Positions 1 to 6,500 of a stretch of 6,815 nucleotides of DNA are shown here, one piece after another. How positions within the stretch are numbered: the stretch's first letter is position 1; every line of letters begins with the position of its first letter. This DNA is from Acidimicrobiia bacterium (GTDB lineage: Bacteria > Actinomycetota > Acidimicrobiia > Acidimicrobiales > Ilumatobacteraceae), in assembly GCA_013811855.1 (NCBI GenBank), contig JACCUL010000149.1, positions 1 through 6,815 of the forward strand, read 5' to 3'. Under the pieces are notes generated by a model that saw only the letters and a program-made list of their open reading frames with translations, had not been told where the DNA came from and made no database searches. The translations under genes and the position numbers were made by a program.

Positions 1-448
1 CACGGCCTTCGCGCCGCCCGCGGGACGACGGTGGCGCGACCTCACCATCGTGCTCGCCGTCGTGGCCGGCGTCGGCTTCGGCCTGCTCTTCGTGTTCCTC
101 GACGAGACCAGCGACGACAGCGGCGTGTGGCCGATCGTCATCGGGCAGTTCGTCACGATGCCCGTGCTGGCGCTCGTCCTCGCGGCGACGAAGCCCGGCC
201 GGCCCCGCGACCGCGTCGCCGCTTGGCTCGCCGTGGCGGCCGGTGCGATGGCCGTCACCGCCAACATCAGCTACCTCGTGGCGGTCCGCACGGGCCTGCT
301 GTCGCTGGTCGCCGTCGTCACGTCCTTGTACCCGGCGACGACGGTGCTGCTGGCGACCGTCATCGACAAGGAGCGGCTGGTGCGGCCCCAGGTCGTCGGG
401 CTGACCCTCGCCCTCGGTGCGCTGGTGATGGTCTCCGCCGGCGCCTAG
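1..448 (+). CDS. EamA/DMT-family membrane transporter, C-terminal half (5' end outside window)
   Basis: The open frame enters from the left edge (first full codon at base 2) and ends at TAG 446-448, leaving 148 visible residues. About five hydrophobic segments can be seen, at visible residues 14-33, 42-63, 73-95, 99-121 and 129-148. Basic loops separate some of them (KPGRPRDR, DKERLVRP). This matches the second five-helix repeat of ten-helix drug/metabolite transporters. The stretch LSLVAVVTSLYPATTVLLA, then an acidic/basic turn and a final Gly-rich helix, is typical of EamA proteins. Such proteins export or import small metabolites across the inner membrane; the substrate cannot be read from this fragment. 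There is no internal start worth choosing: the GTG at base 50 lies inside the first visible helix. The gene converges on the acyl-CoA dehydrogenase with overlapping stops. Family assignment is fairly sure, function is not. Confidence 0.8.
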   Translation, partial: TAFAPPAGRRWRDLTIVLAVVAGVGFGLLFVFLDETSDDSGVWPIVIGQFVTMPVLALVLAATKPGRPRDRVAAWLAVAAGAMAVTANISYLVAVRTGLLSLVAVVTSLYPATTVLLATVIDKERLVRPQVVGLTLALGALVMVSAGA

Positions 449-1551
449 CGCGGCTCGCGGGGGAGGCCGAGGACGCGCTCGCCGAGGATGTTGCGCATGA
501 TGTTCGACGTCCCGCCCATGATCGTGTAGCCGGACGCGTACGCCAGCCCGCGCGAGATGTCCGTCCACAACGTCGCCTCAGGGCCCAGCACCCGCGCCAC
601 GAACTGGGCCACGCGCCACTCGTGCTCGGTGCAGAAGCACTTGGTGGCGGCCGAGAACCCGGCCGGCGCCTGCGTGAGCACCTCGCGGATGACGAGGACG
701 CGCCCGATGCGGTAAGCCGTCTCGATGGCAGCGACCTCCTGGCGGACGAGCGGGTCCGTCGTGTCGGCCCGTTCGAGCGCCAACCGGTAGAGGGCCTGGT
801 TCGACACCAGCCGGTCGATGCCGCCCCGCTCGTGCTCCAACTGGGCCATCGTCTGCTTGAACGCGTTGCCCTCGACGCCGACGAGGTTGGCGACCGGTAC
901 CCGCACGTCGGTGAAGAACACCTCGCAGAAGTGGCGGTTCGCCGTCATGTCGGTGATCGGGCGGACGTCGATGCCGGGCGTCGACATCGCCACGACGATC
1001 TCGCTGATCCCTCGGTGCGACGGACCGTCGGCGGACGTGCGGCAGATCAGGTAGCAGTAGTCGGCGACGGCGGCGAAGCTGGTCCAGATCTTCTGGCCGT
1101 CGATGACCCACTCGTCGCCGTCGCGCCGAGCCGTCGTGCGCAGGCCGGCGAGGTCGCTGCCCGCCTCGGGCTCCGACATGCCGATGCACCACACCGTCTC
1201 GCCGGCCAGGATGCCGGGCAGGAATGCCGCTTGCTGGTCGGGTCGGCCGTACGCGATGAGTGCCGGGCCCATCTGCCGGTCGGCGAACCACATGCCGGCG
1301 ATCGGCGCGCCGGCGGCGATCAGCTCCTCGCCGATGATCAGGCGGTCGACCGGCGGCCGGCCGCCGCCGCCGTGCTCGGTCGGCCACGTCAGGCCGATCC
1401 AGCCCAACGCCCCCAGCTCCTTGGCGAACTCGGCCGAGAACCCGTTGATCCACGAGTCGTTGGCCCGGCCGAAGCGGGCGACAGCGTCGGCCGCGACCTC
1501 CCGGGCCCGGTCCCGCAGCGCCGCCTGCTCGGAGGTCCAGGCGAACTCCAT
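445..1551 (-). CDS. Acyl-CoA dehydrogenase family protein (FadE-like)
   Basis: The 368-residue protein is a flavin enzyme of the acyl-CoA dehydrogenase fold. By family it would oxidise an acyl-CoA thioester to the 2-enoyl-CoA, passing electrons to ETF in the cytoplasm. Visible marks: N-terminal helical domain (1-120) with LGWIGLTWPTEHGG at 49-62; the beta-domain flavin signature MSEPEAGSDLAGLRT at 125-139; DGQKIWTS at 151-158; HRGISEIVV at 179-187; C-terminal helical domain ending in GGTSNIMRNILGERVLGLPRE. The Glu that precedes GT in medium-chain enzymes (YEGT) is Gly346 here. Glu241 in the HERGG segment is a candidate base, as in isovaleryl-CoA dehydrogenase-type enzymes. The length is slightly short for the family. 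ATG 1551 is the only plausible start: an in-frame TAG lies seven codons upstream. No Shine-Dalgarno sequence sits at normal spacing. Substrate (fatty acid, sterol side chain or branched acid) is unknown, and no partner subunit lies beside it. Confidence 0.9.
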   Translation of the reverse strand: MEFAWTSEQAALRDRAREVAADAVARFGRANDSWINGFSAEFAKELGALGWIGLTWPTEHGGGGRPPVDRLIIGEELIAAGAPIAGMWFADRQMGPALIAYGRPDQQAAFLPGILAGETVWCIGMSEPEAGSDLAGLRTTARRDGDEWVIDGQKIWTSFAAVADYCYLICRTSADGPSHRGISEIVVAMSTPGIDVRPITDMTANRHFCEVFFTDVRVPVANLVGVEGNAFKQTMAQLEHERGGIDRLVSNQALYRLALERADTTDPLVRQEVAAIETAYRIGRVLVIREVLTQAPAGFSAATKCFCTEHEWRVAQFVARVLGPEATLWTDISRGLAYASGYTIMGGTSNIMRNILGERVLGLPREPR

Positions 1552-1556
1552 CGGCG

Positions 1557-1578
1557 GGATGGTAGTGCGCTACCCTCC
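1557..1578. promoter_or_regulatory. Near-perfect inverted repeat between divergent genes (possible operator)
   Basis: GGATGGTAG (1557-1565) and CTACCCTCC (1570-1578) form 9-base arms with one mismatch around the 4-base centre TGCG; the inner five pairs are perfect. The dyad lies in the 63-bp gap between the divergent acyl-CoA dehydrogenase and icd starts, ending 5 bases before the dehydrogenase ATG. Its size and placement suit a dimeric repressor site controlling the dehydrogenase, possibly icd too. In the dehydrogenase transcript it could instead fold into a hairpin that hides the GGAGGG at 1578-1573. The dyad is seen; its role is inferred. I could not find convincing -35/-10 boxes on either strand. 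Confidence 0.45.
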
Positions 1579-1596
1579 TACAAGTTCGATACAAGT
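1579..1596 (+). repeat. TACAAGT direct repeat, 11-bp period
   Basis: TACAAGT occurs at 1579-1585 and again at 1590-1596, about one helical turn apart, immediately beside the inverted repeat and ahead of icd. It stands out as an A/T-containing island in GC-rich DNA. It could be a tandem binding site or part of a promoter, but the exact function is not shown by sequence. Confidence 0.4.
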
Positions 1597-1597
1597 G

Positions 1598-1608
1598 AGG
1601 AGCGCTCC
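1598..1608 (+). promoter_or_regulatory. icd ribosome binding site within a palindrome
   Basis: AGGAG at 1598-1602 is the best Shine-Dalgarno match before ATG 1615, with a longish 12-base spacing. It overlaps the perfect palindrome GGAGCGCTCC (1599-1608). It supports the ATG at 1615 as the icd start. Confidence 0.5.
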
Positions 1609-1614
1609 CGAGCC

Positions 1615-2916
1615 ATGAGCAGGATCAAGGTCGTCAACCCCGTCGTCGAGATGGACGGTGACGAGATGACCCGCATCATCTGGGCCTTCATCAAGGACCA
1701 GCTCATCCTGCCGTACCTCGACGTCCAGCTCGAGTACTACGACTTGTCGATCCAGCACCGCGACGCCACCGACGACCAGGTGACCATCGACTCGGCCGAG
1801 GCCGCCAAGCGCCACGGCGTCGCCGTCAAGTGCGCCACCATCACGCCCGACGAGGCCCGGGTCGAGGAGTTCGGGCTGAAGAAGATGTGGCGCTCGCCGA
1901 ACGGCACGATCCGCAACATCCTCGGCGGCGTCATCTTCCGTGAACCGATCATCATCTCCAACATCCCGCGCCTCGTGCCGGGGTGGACCAAGCCGATCAT
2001 CGTCGGCCGTCACGCCCACGGCGACCAGTACCGGGCCACCGACTTCAAGGTGCCAGGGGCCGGCACCGTCACGATCACCTACACGCCGGCTGACGGGAGC
2101 GAGCCGATGGAGATGGAGGTGGCCACGTTCGGCGCCGACGGGGGCGTCGCCCTCGGCATGTACAACTTCCGCGACTCGATCAGGGACTTCGCCCGCGCGT
2201 CGCTGCGCTACGGCTTGGCCCGCAACATCCCCGTCTACCTGTCGACCAAGAACACGATCCTCAAGGCCTACGACGGCGAGTTCAAGGACATCTTCGCCGC
2301 CGTGTTCGCCGAGGAGTTCGAGGCCGACTACGCGGCCGCCGGGCTGACCTACGAGCACCGCCTCATCGACGACATGGTCGCCGCCGCGCTGAAGTGGGAG
2401 GGCGGCTACGTCTGGGCCTGCAAGAACTACGACGGCGACGTGCAAAGCGACATCGTCGCCCAGGGGTTCGGGTCGCTCGGCCTGATGACCTCGGTGCTCA
2501 TGACGCCGGACGGCAAGACCGTCGAGGCCGAGGCCGCCCACGGCACGGTCACCCGCCACTACCGCGAGCACCAGAAGGGCAACCCCACCTCGACCAACCC
2601 GATCGCCTCGATCTTCGCCTGGACCCGGGCGCTGGCCCACCGCGGCCAGCTCGACGGCACGCCGGACGTGACGAGTTTCGCCGAGACGCTCGAGAAGGTG
2701 TGCATCGAGGCCGTCGAGGCCGGCGAGATGACCAAGGACCTGGCCCTCCTGATCTCCCGCGACGCGCCCTACCTCAACACCGAGGACTTCCTCGCCGCCC
2801 TCGACCGCAGGTTGCAGGAGAAGATGGCCGGACGGGGAACCCGCCGGCCGCGTCGATCGTCCAACCCTCCGTGTACCGACGCCTCGTCCCACTGCTCCCC
2901 GCCGCCATCGGGCTGA
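1615..2916 (+). CDS. icd: NADP-dependent isocitrate dehydrogenase, with unusual run-on C-terminus
   Basis: This cytoplasmic TCA-cycle enzyme oxidatively decarboxylates isocitrate to 2-oxoglutarate with NADP+. The 433-residue frame is of the dimeric type, like human IDH1 and mycobacterial Icd1, and its residue numbering matches IDH1. Substrate residues are Ser95 and Asn97 in SPNGTIRN, Arg100, Arg109, Arg132 in GRHAHGDQYR, Tyr139 and Lys212. Metal-binding aspartates are Asp252, Asp275 and Asp279. The NADP-specifying Arg314-His315 lie in HGTVTRHYR. The start is ATG 1615, with AGGAG upstream. Family homology runs to about residue 405 (LDRRLQEKMA). The remaining 28 residues are Arg-, Ser- and Pro-rich and look like translated non-coding DNA. 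The frame reads through a strong stem-loop (2826-2849) and 46 bp into the next gene. A single base change at codon 406 (GGA to TGA) would give a normal-length enzyme, so a lost stop codon or a sequencing error is possible. The two + strand genes probably share a transcript. Confidence 0.96.
   Translation: MSRIKVVNPVVEMDGDEMTRIIWAFIKDQLILPYLDVQLEYYDLSIQHRDATDDQVTIDSAEAAKRHGVAVKCATITPDEARVEEFGLKKMWRSPNGTIRNILGGVIFREPIIISNIPRLVPGWTKPIIVGRHAHGDQYRATDFKVPGAGTVTITYTPADGSEPMEMEVATFGADGGVALGMYNFRDSIRDFARASLRYGLARNIPVYLSTKNTILKAYDGEFKDIFAAVFAEEFEADYAAAGLTYEHRLIDDMVAAALKWEGGYVWACKNYDGDVQSDIVAQGFGSLGLMTSVLMTPDGKTVEAEAAHGTVTRHYREHQKGNPTSTNPIASIFAWTRALAHRGQLDGTPDVTSFAETLEKVCIEAVEAGEMTKDLALLISRDAPYLNTEDFLAALDRRLQEKMAGRGTRRPRRSSNPPCTDASSHCSPPPSG
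2826..2849 (+). other. Strong stem-loop at the expected 3' end of icd
   Basis: GGCCGG (2826-2831), a single bulged A (2832) and CGGG (2833-2836) pair with CCCG (2840-2843) and CCGGCC (2844-2849) around the 3-base loop GAA. This makes ten G-C pairs. It falls exactly where isocitrate dehydrogenase homology ends, although no stop codon precedes it. No T-run follows, so it is not a standard intrinsic terminator. It could be a processing or stability element, an attenuator between icd and the lipoprotein gene, or the remains of a terminator now inside the frame. Confidence 0.5.
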
Positions 2917-3380
2917 CCTTCGCCATGGGTGCCTGCGGCGAGAACGACGGCGATGATACCGAGCTGATCGGCCCGCCCGCCACGCAGGACCAGGGCGCCG
3001 CGCCGCCCACGACCAACGCCGCCGCACCGCCCCCCACGGCGCCGGCCGACACCACGATGCCGACCGACCCGACGATCGTGTTCGATTCCGTGCCGTCGAG
3101 CACGTCGCCGTCGGGCCGGTCAGCCACCGAGTCCGCGGTCGCCGATCTGGCGGCGCGGAAGGACGTCGACCCGGCCGATGTCAGGGTCGTCTCGGCCGAG
3201 TCGGTCACCTGGCCCGACACCAGCCTCGGGTGCCCGCGCAAAGGGATGGGTTATCTGCAGGTGCTGACCGACGGCGTGCTCGTGGTGCTCGAGTTCGACG
3301 GCACCCGCTACGAGTACCACGGCGACGCCACCAACCCGCCGACGTACTGCGCCGACCCGAAGCCCCCCGTCCAAGGCTGA
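2871..3380 (+). CDS. Putative lipoprotein with Pro/Thr-rich linker and SLGCP-motif domain
   Basis: The 169-residue product has a lipoprotein signal: a short basic start (Tyr-Arg-Arg), a hydrophobic stretch (5-18) and the lipobox-like FAMGAC with Cys22 as the probable lipidated residue. Met at -3 is not the commonest choice. Residues 24-31 are acidic, and 35-82 form a low-complexity Pro/Ala/Thr/Ser linker. A compact C-terminal domain (about 85-165) follows with VVSAESVTWPDTSLGCP, a Gly-Met turn, YLQVLTDG and YEYHG. I recognise this pattern from small secreted bacterial proteins of unknown function but cannot name the family. Cys121 and Cys160 could form a disulfide. The GTG start is chosen because it alone keeps the whole signal peptide; the next in-frame ATG (2925) would remove most of it. 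No Shine-Dalgarno is visible, so translation may be coupled to icd, whose frame overlaps by 46 bp. It would be anchored on the outer face of the membrane. Confidence 0.8.
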   Translation: MYRRLVPLLPAAIGLTFAMGACGENDGDDTELIGPPATQDQGAAPPTTNAAAPPPTAPADTTMPTDPTIVFDSVPSSTSPSGRSATESAVADLAARKDVDPADVRVVSAESVTWPDTSLGCPRKGMGYLQVLTDGVLVVLEFDGTRYEYHGDATNPPTYCADPKPPVQG

Positions 3381-3389
3381 CCTCCGGCA

Positions 3390-3439
3390 GTTCTGGACGC
3401 GACTTCGTCAGGGAAACCCTGCGCAGACCTCGTCAGAAC
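3390..3439 (+). other. Nested stem-loop downstream of the lipoprotein gene
   Basis: GTTCTGGACG (3390-3399) pairs with CGTCAGAAC (3431-3439) over nine base pairs with one bulged G. Inside it, CAGGG (3409-3413) pairs with CCCTG (3417-3421) around an AAA loop. It begins 9 bases after the lipoprotein stop. No T-run follows on the + strand, so termination would be imperfect; it may instead protect the 3' end of the transcript. Confidence 0.4.
3401..3436 (+). repeat. 11-bp direct repeat GAC(T/C)TCGTCAG
   Basis: GACTTCGTCAG (3401-3411) recurs as GACCTCGTCAG (3426-3436), 10 of 11 bases identical and 25 bp apart, in the gap between the two convergent genes. It overlaps the nested stem-loop, and may be only a by-product of the pairing constraints there. 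Confidence 0.35.
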
Positions 3440-3452
3440 CAGAAAAGACCAA

Positions 3453-3495
3453 CGGCCGCCGCCTCCTGATCCCAGACGGGGGGAGACGGCGGCCG
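3453..3495 (-). terminator. Intrinsic terminator of the subtilase gene (possibly bidirectional)
   Basis: CGGCCGCCG (3453-3461) pairs perfectly with CGGCGGCCG (3487-3495). After one C/A mismatch the stem continues as CTCC (3463-3466) with GGAG (3482-3485), and a small CCC/GGG hairpin can form in the loop. It lies 14 bases past the protease stop. On the - strand the stem is followed by the T-rich TTGGTCTTTTCT (3452-3441), as expected for a rho-independent terminator in a GC-rich genome. The symmetric stem could also stop + strand transcripts from the lipoprotein gene. Confidence 0.75.
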
Positions 3496-3509
3496 CCGGG
3501 TTGTGAGTG

Positions 3510-6500
3510 TCAGGTTGCGATCTCGACCAAGGTCAGCCCGAGCAAGCCCGAGTCGCCCGTGTGCGAGACGGCACCGATGTACGTCTCATCGGCGTCGAGA
3601 CCGCTCCAGCTCGCCACGACCGTGCCGGACTCACCCTGCACGGCCTCGGTCGGAGCCGAGTCGATGGTCAAGGCCCCGGTATCCGGGGTCCCTGGCACCG
3701 ACCAGGAGCGGACGTCGAACCCAACTGTCTCACCGCCCGTCTGCCACCCGTGGACGTACAACGTGTAGTCGCCGTCCTCGGGAAGAGACAGCTCGATGAG
3801 CTCGTCCGTCGAACCGCTGGTCGAGGCACCGACCAGCTCGTCCCCCCGGTAGAGGTAGAGGTCGAGGTCGATGTTGGGGTCCGGCGGATCGAGGTCGTCG
3901 GTCGTCAGGGCGAGCCGGAGGTACGCCGTGTCGGCCAACGTGAAGGGCACCGCCGTGGTGCCCGTGGGATCGGCCGGGTCGAACGTCTGGTCCGGGTCCT
4001 GGTCGACCGTGCCGAGGTTGTGCTCGGCGGCCACGGGACCGTGGGCGCCCGCGGTGTAGTCGCCGGTGTAACCGAAGAACACCGGGATCTCGACCGAGCC
4101 TTCGGTGCCCTCACCCGACACGGCTTCCGGGGCCTCGAACTCCGAGGCGCGGACGGCGATCGGGCTGCGCACGCGGTAGCCCGACGGGCTCTTCCACTTC
4201 AACGCACCGAAGGTCCACGTGTCGAGCGACGCCGTCTGGTTGGTGAACGTGACGGTGAAGGTCTGCGACTCGCCGGGGTCCAGTGTGAAGTGGTTCGGCG
4301 ACACGGTGACGGAGAAGCCCTCTGGCTCCTTGACCCGAGCACGGAAGAACCGCGTCTGGTCGGCCACCGAGGTCACGGTGCGGGTGACGGTTCGTGTGCC
4401 CGGGACGTTGCTCGAGCCGATCGACGCCAGGTTCAAGTCGGTGGGCTCGAGCGAGTACCCGAGACCCTCCAGGAAGGCGCACGTGCCCTCCGGGTCGGCG
4501 AAGACCGACGGATCGGCCGAGCACAGGAAGGCGGCGTAGTCCAAGAAGCCGGCGTCGTAGACGAGGCCCGGGTCGTACAGAGACCGGTGCTTTCTCGCCG
4601 GTCCGGGCTTGATGTGCCCGGCGCCCATGTCGAACGGGTCGGCCGCCGTGGTGGTGTCCTCCTTGACGACGTCCTGGCGGGCCGTGGTCATGAGAGCCGA
4701 CTTGGCCATCGCCGCCGTCCAGTCCGGATGGGCCTGACGCAGGAGCGCGAACGTGCCAGCCGTGTGCGGGCTGGACATCGACGTGCCCGAGATGGCCTGG
4801 AACAGCTGGCCGGGACGGCCCGCCGTCGGCGTCGGCGTGTTGCCGGCGAGGATGCTGATGCCAGGAGCGGTGACATCGGGCTTGATGATGTCGGCGGCGG
4901 CCGGGTTGGGGCCACGGGACGAGAAGTCGGCCATCACCGAACCCTGCGCCGACTTGATGACGCCCTTGGTGATGTTGGCCCGTGCGTCGGCGCCGGCGGC
5001 GTCGATGTAGGCCTTGACCACGAGGCCGTTCGAGTAATTGATGTGCGACGACGGCACCCAGTGGTTGTCGGTGACGAGCGCCTGCACGTCGGTCGGGTTG
5101 TACAGGACCATCCCGGCGCCGCCGTTGAGGTACACGGCGTAGCTCTTGTCGACGCGGGCGTTGCCGCCGCGCAGGCAGAGGACGATCTTGTCGGTGATGT
5201 CGGCGCTGAACGGCTCCGTCGACTCGCACAGCTCGTTGCCGAGGTCCTCGGCGTCGACGAGCGGCAGGCGGGCGTTGGTGCTCTCGGTGAGGCTGACGCC
5301 GGGGATGAACGTGCCGTCGTTGAGGCGGACCTTGTTGGCGAAGGCCCGGTCGTGCGTGTTGGCGCCGACGGACGTGACCCACGGGGCCGAGGACGGGCCA
5401 CCAATGGTCGACGCACCGGGACCGCTGTTGCCGGCCGAGGCGGCCACCCACACGCCAGCGTCGGCCGCCAGCAGGAAGGCCAGTTCGTCGGGACCGCTGA
5501 CGGAGGCGCCGCCGCCGATCGAGTAGTTGATGACCTGCACGGCGTCGGCGACGGCCTGGTCGATGGCGTCGACGGTGTCGGAGTTGAAGCACCCCTGCTC
5601 ACCGCAGACCGAGTAGGCGATGACGCGGGCCCGCGGCGCGATGCCGCTCACCATGCCGCGGTTGAGGCCGAAGATGGTGGCGACGACGTTGCGGTTGCCG
5701 ATGGCCGTCGACGCCGTGTGGGTGCCGTGGCCGTCGTAGTCGCGAGCCGAGTTGTACGTCTCGGGGCCGATCTCCGCCTTGTACGCGGCGCGCATGTCGT
5801 AGGCGCCGAGCAGCTTGTTGTTGCAGCGGAAGCGGGCGTCGTCGGGGTTGTAGGCGGTCCGCCCGAACTCGCACGGCAGGTCGGTGTAGCCGTCGAGCGG
5901 GGCGTAGGAGCCGTCGTCGGCGAACGAGGGATGCTCGGGCCAGATGCCGGTGTCGATGACGCCGACGACGACGTCCTCGCCCGTGATCCCTTGGGCCCAT
6001 GGTCCCGCCGGGCGGGTGAGGCCGAGGAAGCGCGGCGAGGCGTCGGTGTCGACCTGGCGGATCTCGTTGGGCACGATGCGCATGACGCCCGGCTGGCGAG
6101 CCAGGTTCTCGACCTGGTCATCGGTCAGTTGGGCCTCGAAGCCGTTGAGGGCGTAGGTGTACGTGGAGCCCTGGGCGTTCGCCGAGATACCGACCGCGTC
6201 GAGGACGGCATCCTGCTCGGCCTCGAGAAAGTCGACGTACTCCTGCACGTCGGGGTCGTCGGCGTCGACCGCGGAGCCGGTCGCCGGTGCCGTCGCGGCG
6301 AGACCCGGTTCGCCACCCTCGTAGGTGACGACGGGGTCGGCCGTCAGCATGACGATGTAGGACCCCTCGACGATCTCGCCGGCCCCGACGGCGCGCGAAG
6401 GCGCCATCGAACCGACCGCCGAGCCGGATCCGGCATCGACCGGGTCGGAGACGACCAGGACGAGACCCGGCAGCGCGAGCGCGGCGAGCGCGCGTCGCGT

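Noticed and set aside
31..1614. Open frame upstream of and continuous with icd, antisense to the acyl-CoA dehydrogenase
   Set aside because: Its translation is Arg/Ala/Asp-rich with no recognisable domain, as expected from the complement of a GC-rich gene. Recognisable isocitrate dehydrogenase sequence starts only at the ATG at 1615.
2800..2870. Frameshift at the end of icd as the explanation for the run-on tail
   Set aside because: Neither alternative frame offers a nearby stop or a better family-like ending after LDRRLQEKM. A lost stop codon explains the tail more simply.
1570..3027. Long - strand open frame antisense to icd
   Set aside because: It is low-complexity and Val/Gly/Asp/Arg-rich with no motif, while the + strand codes for a clearly conserved enzyme. 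It is a shadow of high GC codon use.
4111..6121. Several - strand open frames in other frames across the protease gene (for example 4111-5592, 5648-6121)
   Set aside because: They are Arg/Pro/Ser-rich translations of the protease in the wrong frame, and the protease frame is intact with all its domains in order.
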